DNA of 43,363 nt from Methylococcales bacterium (GCA_028712795.1 JAQTPT010000035.1:1-43363); one strand, 5' to 3'; numbered from the stretch's first letter, positions 1 through 9,588 are shown. Notes: generated by a model not told the origin, from the letters alone. Translations and numbers: made by a program.

Positions 1-213
1 GTCTACGGTAAGCGAAAAACGATTGTTGAGCCGGTCTTTGGTCAAATCAAAAATAGCGGCTTTCGTGGCTTCAGTGTCCGAGGTAAAGAAAAAGTTGCCG
101 GTGAATTTTCAATGGTCTGTGCTGCACGCAATTTCAAAAAAATTGCCAAGACCATTGTTACGGGATTAATCCGTCCAGAGTTTGGAAATTTCACGACAAA
201 CCCTGCAATATAG
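1..213 (+). CDS. IS1182-family transposase, C-terminal part (cut by window edge)
   Basis: The reading frame is open from the first base and stops with TAG at 211-213, giving 70 residues. It begins VYGKRKTIVEPVFGQIKN and continues with GFRGFSVRGKEKVAGEF. This matches the C-terminal block of IS1182-type DDE transposases: the conserved E of 'VEPVFGQIK' is the last acidic catalytic residue, followed by the FR..RG..KV.GE segment. The upstream part lies outside the window, so it cannot be judged whether the gene is intact. Family assignment is from memory of the motif. A separate N-terminal IS1182 piece lies at 3711-3866 in the same direction. Confidence 0.75.
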   Translation, partial: VYGKRKTIVEPVFGQIKNSGFRGFSVRGKEKVAGEFSMVCAARNFKKIAKTIVTGLIRPEFGNFTTNPAI

Positions 214-384
214 GTAAAAATACACTGGATAAGGCCGCCATGGACGAGTTTTAGCGAAAAACTGGTAAGTTGTGATCAATTTGAAGTTTGGCATCAGGAT
301 AATTTAAAATTTTTCTGAAACCCATCAGGGGCTACCCGTTCGAGTATCATATTCCCGGACAGCCTCCTAGGCCGTTGCCTGGCG

Positions 385-716
385 TTTTTCCCGTTCCACA
401 TCACCCATGTCCTGACTGACAAGGCCTTGAGTTTACGGATAGGTTTGCACGGGGCAACCAAAAAGCCAGCGGCAACCATAGGTTCGACAAAACCTGCGCC
501 AAACACGGGATAGAACACAGGCTGACAAAGCCCGCTACACCGGCAACGAATGGCATGGTCGAGCGCGTCAACGGCACGATCAAGGATGCGACCATCAAGG
601 CAACCACTTATGCCAATGTCGGGGACATGAAGGCTGATTTGGCCCTGTTCCTGCTCTTCTATAACTTCAACAGGAGACATGGGGAGCTTGACTTAAGCCT
701 CATTATTCAAGAATAA
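385..716 (+). pseudogene. Frameshifted remnant of an IS481-family transposase
   Basis: Two plus-strand frames together encode the C-terminal half of an rve-type (IS481) transposase. From 385 the frame reads FFPFHITHVLTDKA. After a shift near 425-432 it continues FTDRFARGNQ, then HGIEHRLTKPATPATNGMVE and RVNGTIKDAT, ending near FYNFNRRHGELDLSLIIQE and TAA at 714-716. The D of 'VLTD' and the E of 'NGMVERVNGT' are the expected second Asp and Glu of the DDE triad. The N-terminal half is missing and the reading frame is broken, so this is a dead copy. Minus-strand ORFs over the same stretch are shadows of it. Confidence 0.75.
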
Positions 717-1144
717 GGGGGAGTAACAAGTATGTCAATTTTGAAGCCATCGCATTTGATTTGGTATTTCCAATATCATTGAGTGTGGATTTCAAAATAC
801 CGGCACGGAATATTGGGACAGGCTGATGTGTCGGTCAGTTTGGCCCCCTTCATGGGGGTTAATGCTGTTTTATGCCCATTGGTTATGGATATTGAATTTA
901 AACGGTGCAAGGACTTTACTGGTTATAATTGTTAAGCACGCAACTATCTAATCTCTTTACGATCATTGATTCAGTGAGCTTGCAGGGCACCATGAGCGTT
1001 CATCGCCGTCTGCATTTTTATTGCTTGTGCTAAAACTAATTTACAGCCTCAGGATAAGTGATTGCCGGAATATAGGATCATTTTTCATGGCTGATTTGCA
1101 GTATGTTATTATCCAATCCTTATTTTTAAGCGAATGACTTTTTA
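717..1144. other. Non-coding stretch between IS481 remnant and Sel1 gene
   Basis: About 430 bases without a convincing reading frame, RNA gene or strong hairpin. It is AT-rich and probably holds decayed insertion-sequence flank plus the promoter of the Sel1-repeat gene, but no clear -35/-10 pair was recognised. Confidence 0.4.
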
Positions 1145-2170
1145 GTGGTCGGTATGCCTGGTTTCTTATCGGTTATGGTTCTATCTGCCCTGCTGTTCAC
1201 CGGAACGTTTCTGAGTCAGACAAACGCCGAGCCAATCCCCAAAGTTGATGAAAGTGTCGCTCAGCAAATACGCATCAAAGCTGAACAGGGTGATGCTGAG
1301 GCTCAAAATAATCTTGGTGTTATGTATGCAAATGGCGAGGGTATTGCACGAGATGATAAACAAGCCGCCTTTTGGTTTCGAAAGGCTGCTGAACAGGGCT
1401 ATGCAGAGGCGCAACTTATTCTCGGCTTGATGTATAACGAAGGCCAAGGCGACTTGGTGAAGGATCACAGCCAAGCTGTCGCGTGGTTTCGCAAAGCCGC
1501 TAATCAGGGCTTGGCAATGGCGCAATACAATCTCGGTGTGATGTATGCCAGGGGTGAAGGCGTAGCACAAGATAATGAACAAGCGGTCGCGTGGTATCGC
1601 AAGGCCGCCGAAGGAGGTGAAGCGATTGCTCAAAACAATCTTGCTGCAATGTATGCCAATGGCGAAGGCGTGGCGCAAGACGATAAACAAGCCGCGTTTT
1701 GGTATCGCAAGGCCGCCGAACAGGGTTTGCCAACGGCGCAAAATAATCTCGGCGCGATGTATACTAAGGGTGAAGGCGTGCTGCAAGATGATAAACAAGC
1801 CGTCGGGTGGTTTCACGAAGCCGCCAAACAGGGCTATGCAGAGGCACAAAACAATCTCGGGGTGATGTATGCTAATGGGAAGGGGGTTGCGCAAGATAAT
1901 AGCCAAGCTGCGTTTTGGTTTCGCAAAGCCGCTAATCAGGGTGAAGCAATGGCGCAATTGAACCTGGGCCGGATGTATTTCAGCGGAATCGCCGTGCGGC
2001 AGGATCGTGCCCAAGCCTATCTATGGACTTACCTTGCTGCTGCTCAAGAATCAGAGAATGCACTAACTGCACTGGATGACTTAGTTAAATCGATGACCCC
2101 ATCGCAAATCGAAGAAGGGAAAAAGCTCGTCCGTGAATGGGTCGCTACGCATCCACAAACTGCGAAATAA
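1145..2170 (+). CDS. Secreted Sel1-like repeat protein
   Basis: A 341-residue protein made of an N-terminal signal sequence and seven consecutive Sel1-like (SLR, TPR-related) repeats of about 36 residues. The repeat pattern is A-x-Q-G-x-A-x-A-Q-x-N-L-G-x-M-Y-x-x-G-x-G-V-x-Q-D-x-x-Q-A-x-x-W-x-R-K-A. The repeats run from about residue 47 to 300, followed by a short tail. The signal peptide has a hydrophobic core (FLSVMVLSALLFTGTFL) and a likely cut after TNA. GTG at 1145 and ATG at 1154 are both possible starts; neither has a clear ribosome binding site. Sel1 repeats form alpha-solenoids used as protein-protein scaffolds; the partner is not evident. It stands alone between insertion-sequence debris and an unknown gene. 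The near-identical repeats suggest internal duplication. Function beyond scaffolding is unknown. Confidence 0.9.
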   Translation: MVGMPGFLSVMVLSALLFTGTFLSQTNAEPIPKVDESVAQQIRIKAEQGDAEAQNNLGVMYANGEGIARDDKQAAFWFRKAAEQGYAEAQLILGLMYNEGQGDLVKDHSQAVAWFRKAANQGLAMAQYNLGVMYARGEGVAQDNEQAVAWYRKAAEGGEAIAQNNLAAMYANGEGVAQDDKQAAFWYRKAAEQGLPTAQNNLGAMYTKGEGVLQDDKQAVGWFHEAAKQGYAEAQNNLGVMYANGKGVAQDNSQAAFWFRKAANQGEAMAQLNLGRMYFSGIAVRQDRAQAYLWTYLAAAQESENALTALDDLVKSMTPSQIEEGKKLVREWVATHPQTAK

Positions 2171-2337
2171 TTCTAAAATCAACCATGCAATATCGGCTGC
2201 AAATGCGTTATTTTATTTAAGCGCTATTAAGCAAAGGCTATAGAACCCTATAGTCTGATATTTTGCTGTTGTGGAGACTGAAAAATTGTGTACTTAAAAA
2301 TATATACATTGATTAACTTACCCTCAGGAGTAACGAT

Positions 2338-2787
2338 ATGGCAACGAAGACTGATATTTCCACCACTGAATGGGAGACCCTCCGGGACGCGCCGCATGCC
2401 GTTGCAATGGCGGTTACCGTTGCCAGTGGGCTTTCCGGTAGTATCAAAGAAGTCTTGACACCCACTGGACCGCTGGTTGAAGCACTGCATGGTGAAAACC
2501 AGCTGCTTCGGCAGATTTGCGGCAAGGAAGAAATCAAGGCATTCATCGCATCACTTAAGGAAATGGCAAAATCGAGCGACGACTTCAAAAGTATTCAAAC
2601 CTTCTTCCACAAGGCAGCCTCCGGCAAGTCCCAAGCAGGGCTTGATCTTCTCAGGCGCAAGGGCATACCGGAAGATATTGCTGCCTTTTGTTATTTTCTG
2701 TTAAAACCCGGCGAAAAAGTTGCTAACGCGGCTATCGAAGGAGCGTTCCTGCGGTTCTGCGGGGAGCGTGTTAGTGGAGTGGAATGA
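2338..2787 (+). CDS. Hypothetical protein, 149 residues
   Basis: I do not recognise this family. The ATG at 2338 follows a good ribosome binding site (CAGGAG at 2326-2331). The protein starts MATKTDISTTEWETLRDAPH, has a small-residue-rich segment (AVAMAVTVASGLSG) too short and weak to be a sure membrane helix, then a largely helical soluble region with IKAFIASLKEMAKSS and LLRRKGIPEDIAAFCYFLL. No signal peptide or catalytic motif is visible. It lies alone between the Sel1 gene and a DUF1345 membrane protein, with gaps of about 170 and 160 bases, so an operon is not obvious. Codon use looks native, and the strong ribosome binding site supports a real gene. Confidence 0.7.
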   Translation: MATKTDISTTEWETLRDAPHAVAMAVTVASGLSGSIKEVLTPTGPLVEALHGENQLLRQICGKEEIKAFIASLKEMAKSSDDFKSIQTFFHKAASGKSQAGLDLLRRKGIPEDIAAFCYFLLKPGEKVANAAIEGAFLRFCGERVSGVE

Positions 2788-2946
2788 GTAATACCGGCAT
2801 AGTTGTCTCAAGCGTTGGGCGTTCTTCAAGCTTAATCAATACGATGATCGGCATAAATATACTGTTAACTATTAACGCAATCAGTATCCCATTTGTCCCG
2901 GGAAATATTCAAATTTATTTTTACCCTACAAAGGAATAATTGGATT

Positions 2947-3594
2947 ATGTTGCGACATCTAAAGGTACATTCTCGACTGACGACAGCATTAGTTTTTATA
3001 GGAATTATCCATTTCTTTTTGTTGCCGGAAAACTGGCGAACCGTTACAAGATTATTGACGGCATGGGATTTTGGTATCTTCCTCTACCTTATACTGATAT
3101 CAGTCATGATGAGTAGATCGGATATTGATACGATACGATCGCGAGCGACTGAACAGGACGAGGGGGCTTTAATAATCCTTGTCTTCACTATCCTTACGGT
3201 CATTGCAAGTATAGTCGCCATAGTGGAAGAACTGGCAACAGCAAATGCACAACATGCCACCACCCATATCCATATTATTCTAACGGGAATTACGATTGTC
3301 TTGTCATGGATGTTTATGCAGGCTATGTTTGCATTGCATTATACCCATGAATATTATAATAATCGCGCAAAAACCAAGAATGGCGGGCTAGAATTTCCCG
3401 ATAAAGATCTGCAACCCGATTATTGGGATTTTATATATTTCTCGTTTATTATTGGCACAGCCGCACAGACTGCTGATATAAATATCACCTCAAAATCCTT
3501 TCGTCGTCTCGTGACCCTTCATTGCGTTATTGTATTCTTTTTCAACATGACGATTTTAGCGTTGACAATCAACATAGGTGCCAGTCTACTCTGA
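2947..3594 (+). CDS. DUF1345 family inner-membrane protein
   Basis: A 215-residue protein with about five hydrophobic helices: LTTALVFIGIIHFFLL, FGIFLYLILISVMM, ALIILVFTILTVIASIVAIV, HIILTGITIVLSWMFMQAMF and a C-terminal LHCVIVFFFNMTILALTINI. The segment GGLEFPDKDLQPDYWDFIYF followed by SFIIGTAAQTADI is the DUF1345 signature, close to the family form G-L-x-F-P ... P-D-Y-W-D-F-x-Y-F-S. Its biochemical role is unknown. An in-frame TTG at 2893 would add 18 residues, but the ATG at 2947 has a ribosome binding site (AAAGGAAT at 2930-2937) and is preferred. The family commonly has this size, so the gene appears complete. Confidence 0.85.
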   Translation: MLRHLKVHSRLTTALVFIGIIHFFLLPENWRTVTRLLTAWDFGIFLYLILISVMMSRSDIDTIRSRATEQDEGALIILVFTILTVIASIVAIVEELATANAQHATTHIHIILTGITIVLSWMFMQAMFALHYTHEYYNNRAKTKNGGLEFPDKDLQPDYWDFIYFSFIIGTAAQTADINITSKSFRRLVTLHCVIVFFFNMTILALTINIGASLL

Positions 3595-3710
3595 CTAATA
3601 ACCTCAAACTCCCCGTCATTGAAACGGCCGGTTACTGTTGGCGAATCGGCCACACCATCGGTGAGAAAAATAGTCCAAGATAAGTTATTATTTGTTGCAG
3701 AGGTATTGCC

Positions 3711-3866
3711 ATGTCTCTTCATCCTAGTCTCATCGAGCCAGTACCTGAACAGACGGCTCAAATTGCACACGCAGCCTTTCCCAAGGGTTCTCCTTACCTG
3801 ACCCTGCGGAACGAACTGGATACTCTCAACCGTGATGATGGTTTTCCCACGCTCGTTCCTGATTAA
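3711..3866 (+). pseudogene. Truncated N-terminus of an IS1182-family transposase
   Basis: An ATG at 3711 opens a 51-residue frame ending at TAA 3864-3866. It reads MSLHPSLIEPVPEQTAQIAH, then AAFPKGSPYLTLRNELDTL. This is the N-terminal signature of IS1182-like transposases (form M-S-L-H-P-x-P-I-P-x-V-P-E-E-T). The rest of the transposase is absent, because sppA follows on the opposite strand within about 125 bases. It is therefore a remnant, not the partner half of the C-terminal piece at 1-213, which lies upstream of it in the same orientation. Confidence 0.65.
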
Positions 3867-3991
3867 CTGAATTAAACTCTGCTTCCCAAGCGGGTGTGGA
3901 CAAGCGTTCCCACAGCGTTTCTTTCACCCTTATCATATCAAATTCGCATGGCGTTAAGTCCCTTCCACACTTTTAAATCTTAACCGGATTT

Positions 3992-4969
3992 TTATCGTAA
4001 TGACGGGCTCTGAATTAAGCTGCCGATAGCCTGCCCGAAAGACGCGCCCAATTTGCCCGCCATTTTCTCAAACAGACTGCCTTGCTGGGTAAAGTCGACC
4101 AACTTTTCTGCGCCAATGATCTCTTTGGCAACGTAGTCATCATCGCCGAAGCCGTCGGCAACGCCCAGTTTAACGCCCGCTTCTCCTGTCCAAATCAGGC
4201 CGGAGAACATGTCAGGCGTTTCTTTAAGCCTATCGCCACGTCCCGTTTTAACTGCATCTATAAACTGTTGGTGAACTTGATCCAATAAGCCTTGCATATA
4301 TTTTGTCTCATCCGTTTTAGGCGGTGAAAATGGATCAAGCATGGCTTTGTGCGCGCCTGCCGTTAACAGGCGACGTTCCACGCCCAGTTTTTGCATGATA
4401 TCAACAAAACCAAAGCCATCCATGAGTACGCCTATCGAGCCGATGAGACTGGATTGATTGACAAAAATCTTATCGCTGGCTGAGGCGATATAATAACAGC
4501 CCGAAGCACAAACATCGCTGACCACGGCATAAACGGGCAAATCAGGATGTTCTTTTTTTATGTTTCTGATTTCTGCGTAGACATAAGCCGATTGCACAGG
4601 ACTGCCACCGGGCGAGTTTGAATGCAGAATAATGCCTTTGGTTTGTTTATCCTTTACGGCATCCCTTAAGCTTTCAATAATATCGGCCGCATTGGCGTCT
4701 TTATCTTCAGCAATAGCGCCCACCACGTCAATGACAGCTGTATGGTATTTGCTGTCAACGCCGAGATTCTGTTTGATCTTGGGATACATCGCCATACCAA
4801 AGAGGGCAAATAAGTAAACAAACAGTAATGACTTGAAGAATATACCCCAACGTCTCGCCCGTGTTTGTTCGGTGACAGCGGCCAAAGCCACTTTTTCTAT
4901 GATTTCGCGTTCCCAGCCAGACTCGCGGGTAACGTCAGATTTATTGGGATGGTCTTGTTGGTTTTCCAT
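3992..4969 (-). CDS. sppA: Signal peptide peptidase SppA, single-domain S49 type
   Basis: A 325-residue membrane-anchored serine protease of family S49, which degrades signal peptides left in the inner membrane. One transmembrane helix lies at about residues 42-62 after a charged cytoplasmic head. The protease domain holds the oxyanion loop N-S-P-G-G-S (118-123), the nucleophile Ser156 in CASGCYYIA, and the general-base Lys208 in TAGAHKAML, giving the usual Ser/Lys dyad. Many homologues have ASGGYY; here the residue after SG is Cys, next to another Cys two residues before the catalytic Ser. The length matches the short (Bacillus-like) form, not the 67-kDa E. coli double-domain form. It lies 12 bases downstream of the HAD phosphatase gene, so sppA is probably the last gene of rluC-HAD-sppA. 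Confidence 0.92.
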   Translation of the reverse strand: MENQQDHPNKSDVTRESGWEREIIEKVALAAVTEQTRARRWGIFFKSLLFVYLFALFGMAMYPKIKQNLGVDSKYHTAVIDVVGAIAEDKDANAADIIESLRDAVKDKQTKGIILHSNSPGGSPVQSAYVYAEIRNIKKEHPDLPVYAVVSDVCASGCYYIASASDKIFVNQSSLIGSIGVLMDGFGFVDIMQKLGVERRLLTAGAHKAMLDPFSPPKTDETKYMQGLLDQVHQQFIDAVKTGRGDRLKETPDMFSGLIWTGEAGVKLGVADGFGDDDYVAKEIIGAEKLVDFTQQGSLFEKMAGKLGASFGQAIGSLIQSPSLR

Positions 4970-4981
4970 GACTTTTTAACC

Positions 4982-5629
4982 TTAAATTATGTTCATTAAT
5001 TCAGTTGGCTGCTGCAAACACAGTAATGGCTGATATTGTAGTAAAAATTCTGCCGGGTGTGCGCCGCATGACACCGCAATAGCAGAAATGGAGGCATTGA
5101 GTGCCATTTGCAAGTCATGGATGGAATCACCTACCATTAAAGTACGTTCTTTGGCGGTTTGGGTATGCTGGATAATCTCTTGCAACATTCTCGGATCGGG
5201 TTTGGATGCGGTTTCATCAGCACAGCGGGTAACACTAAACAGCTTTTCTGTTCCTGTGGCTTGTAATGCTTCTTGCAGGCCGGCCCGGGTTTTGCCGGTG
5301 GCAACCGCGAGTTGATAACCGGCTTCATTCAGTTTTTCTAACATCTCATAAACACCGGGAAACAAATCTTCTTGACTGATGGATTTCGAAAAATATCTCT
5401 GACTGTAACAGGCAACTAATTGTTCCTGTGTTTGCGGGTCTGCTTCAGGAAATAGTGCGTGCATTGCCTTGTTAATGCTTAAGCCAATCACATCTTTTGC
5501 TGCCCGGGTTTCAGGAATGGGGCGGCCACACTGGTCGGCAGCCTGTTGCAGGCAACTGGCAATCCAGTCTATCGAATTGATTAAGGTGCCATCCCAATCA
5601 AAAATTATCAAATCAAATCTGTTCTTCAT
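4982..5629 (-). CDS. HAD-superfamily hydrolase, phosphoglycolate-phosphatase-like
   Basis: A 215-residue HAD subfamily IA phosphatase. Motif I is FDWDGTLINS near residue 10 (nucleophile Asp and acid/base Asp), motif II is AVATGKTR, and motif III/IV includes KPDP and MVGDSIHDLQMA. A helical cap lies between motifs I and II. Phosphoglycolate phosphatase-like enzymes of this type hydrolyse small phosphomonoesters; the true substrate cannot be read from sequence. The start overlaps the end of rluC by 17 bases and sppA follows after 12 bases, so the three genes are likely co-transcribed. Confidence 0.88.
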   Translation of the reverse strand: MKNRFDLIIFDWDGTLINSIDWIASCLQQAADQCGRPIPETRAAKDVIGLSINKAMHALFPEADPQTQEQLVACYSQRYFSKSISQEDLFPGVYEMLEKLNEAGYQLAVATGKTRAGLQEALQATGTEKLFSVTRCADETASKPDPRMLQEIIQHTQTAKERTLMVGDSIHDLQMALNASISAIAVSCGAHPAEFLLQYQPLLCLQQPTELMNII

Positions 5630-6569
5630 GTTTTATCAAATTTTCCAGTTGTGCGGGTAAGGGAGCTGAAATTGCCATGAGAATACCAGTGACCGGATGC
5701 TGAAATTTTAATGTATGCGCATGGAGAAACATACGCTTATAGCCTTTGTTTTTAAAAGTCTTGTTGACCTCGTCGATGCCATATCGTTCATCTCCGACGA
5801 TAGGATGTCCCAGGCTTGCAGCATGAACACGTATCTGATGGGTGCGGCCAGTTTTAGGGGAGGCTTCAACCAACGTTGCGTTACGGAATAATTGCAGGCG
5901 TGTAAATGCTGTTTCGGCGGCTTTGCCGGACTGACTGATGACCACGATGCGCTCGCCGCCTTTGCTGATGTTTTTTAGCAGGGGCGCGGTCACTATCAGC
6001 TTTTTCCTGAGCCATTGACCGGATAGCATGGCCTGATAGGTTTTTTTAATTTGGCTTTCGCGAAAAAGCTCTTGTAATTTGCGCAACGCGCTCCGTTTCT
6101 TGGCGATTAACAGGCAACCGGAAGTATCTTTATCGAGCCGATGCACCAGTTCTAAAAAACGCGCTTCCGGTCTTAGCAGGCGGAGGCCTTCAATAATGCC
6201 GGAACTTACGCCGCTGCCGCCGTGCACGGCAAACCCTGGCGGCTTGTTCACGATCAAAAAACCTTCGTCTTCAAACAAAATGCCTTGCTGCAACGCCGCT
6301 TGCAAGCCTTGGGGAACATAAGATTCTTCGCTCCGTTCAGCTATTCTGACGGGAGGGATCCGGACTATATCCCCTGCATGCAGGCGGTATTTGACATCGA
6401 CGCGGCCTTTATTAACCCTGACTTCGCCTTTTCTTACAATGCGGTAAATATGGCTTTTAGGCACCCCTTTCAAACGGGTGATTAAAAAATTATCCAGTCG
6501 CTGGTCGCAATTGTCTTCAGTAATTTCGACGTGTGCAACCTGGGGTAACGCGTTTTCTTCTAGGCTCAT
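5613..6569 (-). CDS. rluC: 23S rRNA pseudouridine synthase RluC
   Basis: A 318-residue RluA-family pseudouridine synthase, expected to modify 23S rRNA uridines 955, 2504 and 2580. An N-terminal S4 RNA-binding domain (about residues 18-75, with HIYRIVRKGEVRVNKGR) is followed by the catalytic domain. This carries the diagnostic motif HRLDKDTSG with its catalytic Asp, the VNKPPGFAVHGG segment, and the late PKTGRTHQIRVH motif. Length is normal for RluC. It is divergent from rne, the same arrangement as in E. coli, which strongly supports the assignment over RluD. The HAD gene overlaps its 3' end. Confidence 0.93.
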   Translation of the reverse strand: MSLEENALPQVAHVEITEDNCDQRLDNFLITRLKGVPKSHIYRIVRKGEVRVNKGRVDVKYRLHAGDIVRIPPVRIAERSEESYVPQGLQAALQQGILFEDEGFLIVNKPPGFAVHGGSGVSSGIIEGLRLLRPEARFLELVHRLDKDTSGCLLIAKKRSALRKLQELFRESQIKKTYQAMLSGQWLRKKLIVTAPLLKNISKGGERIVVISQSGKAAETAFTRLQLFRNATLVEASPKTGRTHQIRVHAASLGHPIVGDERYGIDEVNKTFKNKGYKRMFLHAHTLKFQHPVTGILMAISAPLPAQLENLIKHEEQI

Positions 6570-7080
6570 GGTGCAAATAATACCAGTATCAGGTGATAAT
6601 TGATTCTTTAAAATTGATGTAGAACGATAAGGTTGTTATATTAGGCAAGTTTTTATAAAAAACATACTTAAATGCTCTGTGGTTTTTAATTATGAAACTG
6701 GTTTTGAGCAACTTAATGAAGATTAAAAGAACAATTATTAAACATTTAATGTTTCATTATACGATTTTCGGGTTCATCGTACGACCCTAGACGCACGATT
6801 TTTAACACCTGTTTACAACAGAATTTACCACCAAAGACTGAAATAAATATTAACTTAGCATCTGTCCGTGCTCACACCAGGTCTTCACCTGTTTAAACCT
6901 GAATATAACGATAAAAATGCACAGATGACGGAACATAAGACCGTAAAAACTAAGCTGATTGTGCTTTTAATTAGACATGTCGCTCCGTGTTTGTATTGAC
7001 ACATATTATGATGCGATGACCAAAATCAGTCTAATTCAGTAAAATCTGAAAATGGAGCAGGAAACTACAAGGATAATTGA
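6570..7080 (+). promoter_or_regulatory. rluC/rne divergent promoter region and long rne leader
   Basis: A 511-base AT-rich stretch between divergent rluC and rne with no reading frame of its own. In E. coli rne has a leader of several hundred bases through which RNase E controls its own mRNA. The size and position here fit such a leader, but conserved hairpins were not verified. A small hairpin CAGGT-CTTC-ACCTG is visible at 6878-6891. A TTGACA at 6996-7001 exists but has no -10 at suitable spacing. The rne ribosome binding site is AAGGAT, about nine bases before the ATG. Confidence 0.5.
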
Positions 7081-9471
7081 ATGAAAAGAATGCTTATCAA
7101 CGCTTCGCAGGCAGAAGAATTGCGGGTCGCTTTGGTAGACGGTCAAAAACTTTATGATTTTGACATTGAAATCCCTTCGAAGGAACAAAAAAAATCCAAT
7201 ATTTACAAGGGTATCATCACCCGAGTAGAGCCAAGCCTGGAAGCGGCATTTATAAATTATGGCGCTGAAAAACATGGTTTTTTACCTTTTAAGGAAATTT
7301 CACCGCTCTACCGGCAAGTTCAGGGAGGCGCCGAATCGGATGGCCGTCGCCCGGCTATAAAGGATCTGATCAAGGAAGGTCAGGAAATCGTTGTTCAAAT
7401 TGAAAAAGAAGAGCGTGGAAATAAAGGCGCTGCCCTAACCACCTATATCAGCCTGGCGGGCACTTATCTGGTATTAATGCCTAATAATCCCAAGGCGGGC
7501 GGTATCTCAAGGCGCATAGAAGGCGAAACCCGCAGCGATTTGCGGGAAGTGATGGCGGCGCTTGAAATTCCGGAAAGCATGGGTTTGATTGTCAGAACGG
7601 CAGGCTGTGGAAAAAATGCCGAAGAACTGCAATGGGATTTGAATTATCTGCTGCAACTATGGGAAGCCATTGAGCGTTCGGCCAATGAACAGAAAGCGCC
7701 GTTTTTGGTGTTTCAGGAAAGTAATGTCATCATTAGGGCTCTGCGTGACCATTTACGCGGCAATATTGATGAGATTCTGATCGATAATGAAGAGTCATTC
7801 AGGCTGGTTCAGGACTTCCTTAAGGAAGTTATGCCGCATTTTTTACCAAAGGCGAAGCTCTATCAGGATGCGGTGCCTTTATTTAGCCGTTATCAGATTG
7901 AGTCTCAGATTGAAGTCGCCTACTGCCGGGAAGTATCATTGCCTTCAGGAGGTTCATTGGTTATCGACCATACTGAAGCATTAACTTCAATTGACATTAA
8001 CTCTGCCCGGGCCACAAAAGGGAGTGACATTGAAGAAACTGCATTGAATACTAATGTTGAGGCTTGCGATGAAATTGCCCGGCAACTGAGGTTGCGGGAT
8101 TTGGGTGGTTTGTTTGTTATCGACTTCATCGACATGCTATCCAATAAAAATCAACGCACGGTTGAAAACCATCTGCGTGATGCCCTTAAAATAGACAGGG
8201 CCCGTATTCAAACCAGCCGGATTTCTCGTTTCGGCCTCCTGGAAATGTCCAGACAAAGAATGCGCCCATCTCTGGGCGATTCTACGCAATTGCCTTGTCC
8301 CCGCTGTAAAGGTCAAGGTACGATACGTAATGTCGAATCGGTTGCGCTTTCAGTATTGAGGATTCTTGAAGAAGAAGCCATGAAAAAAGGCACTGAAAAG
8401 GTCATTGCCCATTTGCCTATTGAGTGCGCTACTTTTCTGTTGAATGAAAAGCGTCATGCCATTGAACAAATTGAAGCCAGACTGAAGGTTGGCATTATTA
8501 TTTTGCCAAGCAAACATCTTGAAACACCGGCTTATGACATCGAACGCATCAAGGAAAAAGAGTCTGCTGAAGACAAGCCCAGTTACTTGCAAATAAAAGC
8601 TGAAGACATCACTGTTCCGGACTATGCGCAACAAATAAAACCGAAAGTCGAGAAAGCGGCAGTCAAAGAATTTATGCATGACTCGCCTGCACCTGTACAA
8701 GCTAAAAATGAATCGGCTAGCTTGATCAAACGCTTCTGGGATAAATTGGTCCGCCCTAGTGCTGAGTCTGAAGTAAAAGCCCCTGCGGTGCCAGTTCCTG
8801 AAAAAGCCAGGTCAGCGGAAGAAAACCAGTCAGGCAGAGGTCGAAATAACAGGCGCGGTGGAAGGAATCAAGGTACAAGATCTGCGGAGCCCCGTCCTGT
8901 CCGCGCTCCAAAAGAGCAAGAAGCAAGACCGGAACAAAACAAAGAAAACAAGGAGCCCCGGCCTAATCGTAATATCAGGGGGCCGGGACGGAACGTAAGG
9001 CGTAATCTTGCACCAGTCAATGCGGTAGATGACGCTATCGAGCTCGATAAAAGCGTACCTCTGACGGGTTATGAAGCGACAACAACTGAAGCTGCATTAA
9101 GTCCCGCTGACGTTCCTGGAACGGCTGAAGAGCAAGTCGGACAACCGGCCAGAAAAAGCGCCAGCAGAAGAGGCCCTAATCGTAGAAGACCGCGCAATCC
9201 CAATTACCAAAAAGCAGAGGGTGAAGGTGATACAAACGGTGGCGAGGGTAATTCAAACGGAGGAGCGGGCGAATCCTCTGCCGAACTGACAAGCGAATCT
9301 CACCCAGCGCAATCCCGCTCCTATGACAGTCATTTTGCTGATAGAGTTGAACGCGCTGAGCGCCCGGAATCTCAGGCTTCTTTTTCAACTGCTCCAGAAC
9401 CGCAAAGATCCTCCCCTGAAGCCGCGCCAAAAGCAGTTGAATCGACAAATCAAGACGCAGCAAGTGAATAA
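7081..9471 (+). CDS. rne: Ribonuclease E
   Basis: A 796-residue endoribonuclease, the core of the RNA degradosome and of rRNA/tRNA processing. The catalytic half (about residues 1-510) has the S1 RNA-binding domain ([18 protein letters not shown], then [10 protein letters not shown]). Asp305 in SIDINSA and Asp348 in VIDFIDM correspond to E. coli D303 and D346. The zinc-link is CPRCKGQG with Cys406 and Cys409. All are offset by two from E. coli, so the start is secure. After it, [11 protein letters not shown] (about 547-557) looks like the amphipathic membrane-targeting helix (segment A). An Arg/Gly-rich RNA-binding stretch ([12 protein letters not shown]) and a low-complexity acidic/Pro-rich tail follow. 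The scaffold is about 265 residues shorter than in E. coli and no PNPase- or enolase-binding site was recognised. Confidence 0.96.
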   Translation: MKRMLINASQAEELRVALVDGQKLYDFDIEIPSKEQKKSNIYKGIITRVEPSLEAAFINYGAEKHGFLPFKEISPLYRQVQGGAESDGRRPAIKDLIKEGQEIVVQIEKEERGNKGAALTTYISLAGTYLVLMPNNPKAGGISRRIEGETRSDLREVMAALEIPESMGLIVRTAGCGKNAEELQWDLNYLLQLWEAIERSANEQKAPFLVFQESNVIIRALRDHLRGNIDEILIDNEESFRLVQDFLKEVMPHFLPKAKLYQDAVPLFSRYQIESQIEVAYCREVSLPSGGSLVIDHTEALTSIDINSARATKGSDIEETALNTNVEACDEIARQLRLRDLGGLFVIDFIDMLSNKNQRTVENHLRDALKIDRARIQTSRISRFGLLEMSRQRMRPSLGDSTQLPCPRCKGQGTIRNVESVALSVLRILEEEAMKKGTEKVIAHLPIECATFLLNEKRHAIEQIEARLKVGIIILPSKHLETPAYDIERIKEKESAEDKPSYLQIKAEDITVPDYAQQIKPKVEKAAVKEFMHDSPAPVQAKNESASLIKRFWDKLVRPSAESEVKAPAVPVPEKARSAEENQSGRGRNNRRGGRNQGTRSAEPRPVRAPKEQEARPEQNKENKEPRPNRNIRGPGRNVRRNLAPVNAVDDAIELDKSVPLTGYEATTTEAALSPADVPGTAEEQVGQPARKSASRRGPNRRRPRNPNYQKAEGEGDTNGGEGNSNGGAGESSAELTSESHPAQSRSYDSHFADRVERAERPESQASFSTAPEPQRSSPEAAPKAVESTNQDAASE

Positions 9472-9483
9472 TAAGCAAAAACT

Positions 9484-9508
9484 CCGGGATGCACCCTGTG
9501 CGTCCCGG
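9484..9508. terminator. Bidirectional rho-independent terminator after rne
   Basis: An 11-bp stem with one G-T pair and a 3-base loop: CCGGGATGCAC (9484-9494), CCT, GTGCGTCCCGG (9498-9508). On the minus strand it is followed two bases later by TTTTT (AAAAA at 9477-9481), a good terminator for the GTPase genes transcribed leftwards. On the plus strand a T6 run comes only nine bases later, so its action for rne is weaker. Confidence 0.7.
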
Positions 9509-9588
9509 TTGATGGGATTTTTTCGCTGCGGGCTTTTGTTCCAGGAGTTCGTTTAAACCCATACTTTTCTCGACGTAATCATCGGCAG

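Noticed and set aside
294..680. Minus-strand frame of 128 codons
   Set aside because: The plus strand of the same stretch encodes clear IS481 transposase motifs across a frameshift.
1181..2014. Long minus-strand frame of 277 codons opposite the Sel1 gene
   Set aside because: It is the antisense of periodic Sel1 repeats; its own periodicity mirrors theirs and it has no signal or family pattern.
6996..7012. TTGACA plus TATGAT as an rne promoter
   Set aside because: The two boxes are only five bases apart, far too close for sigma-70.
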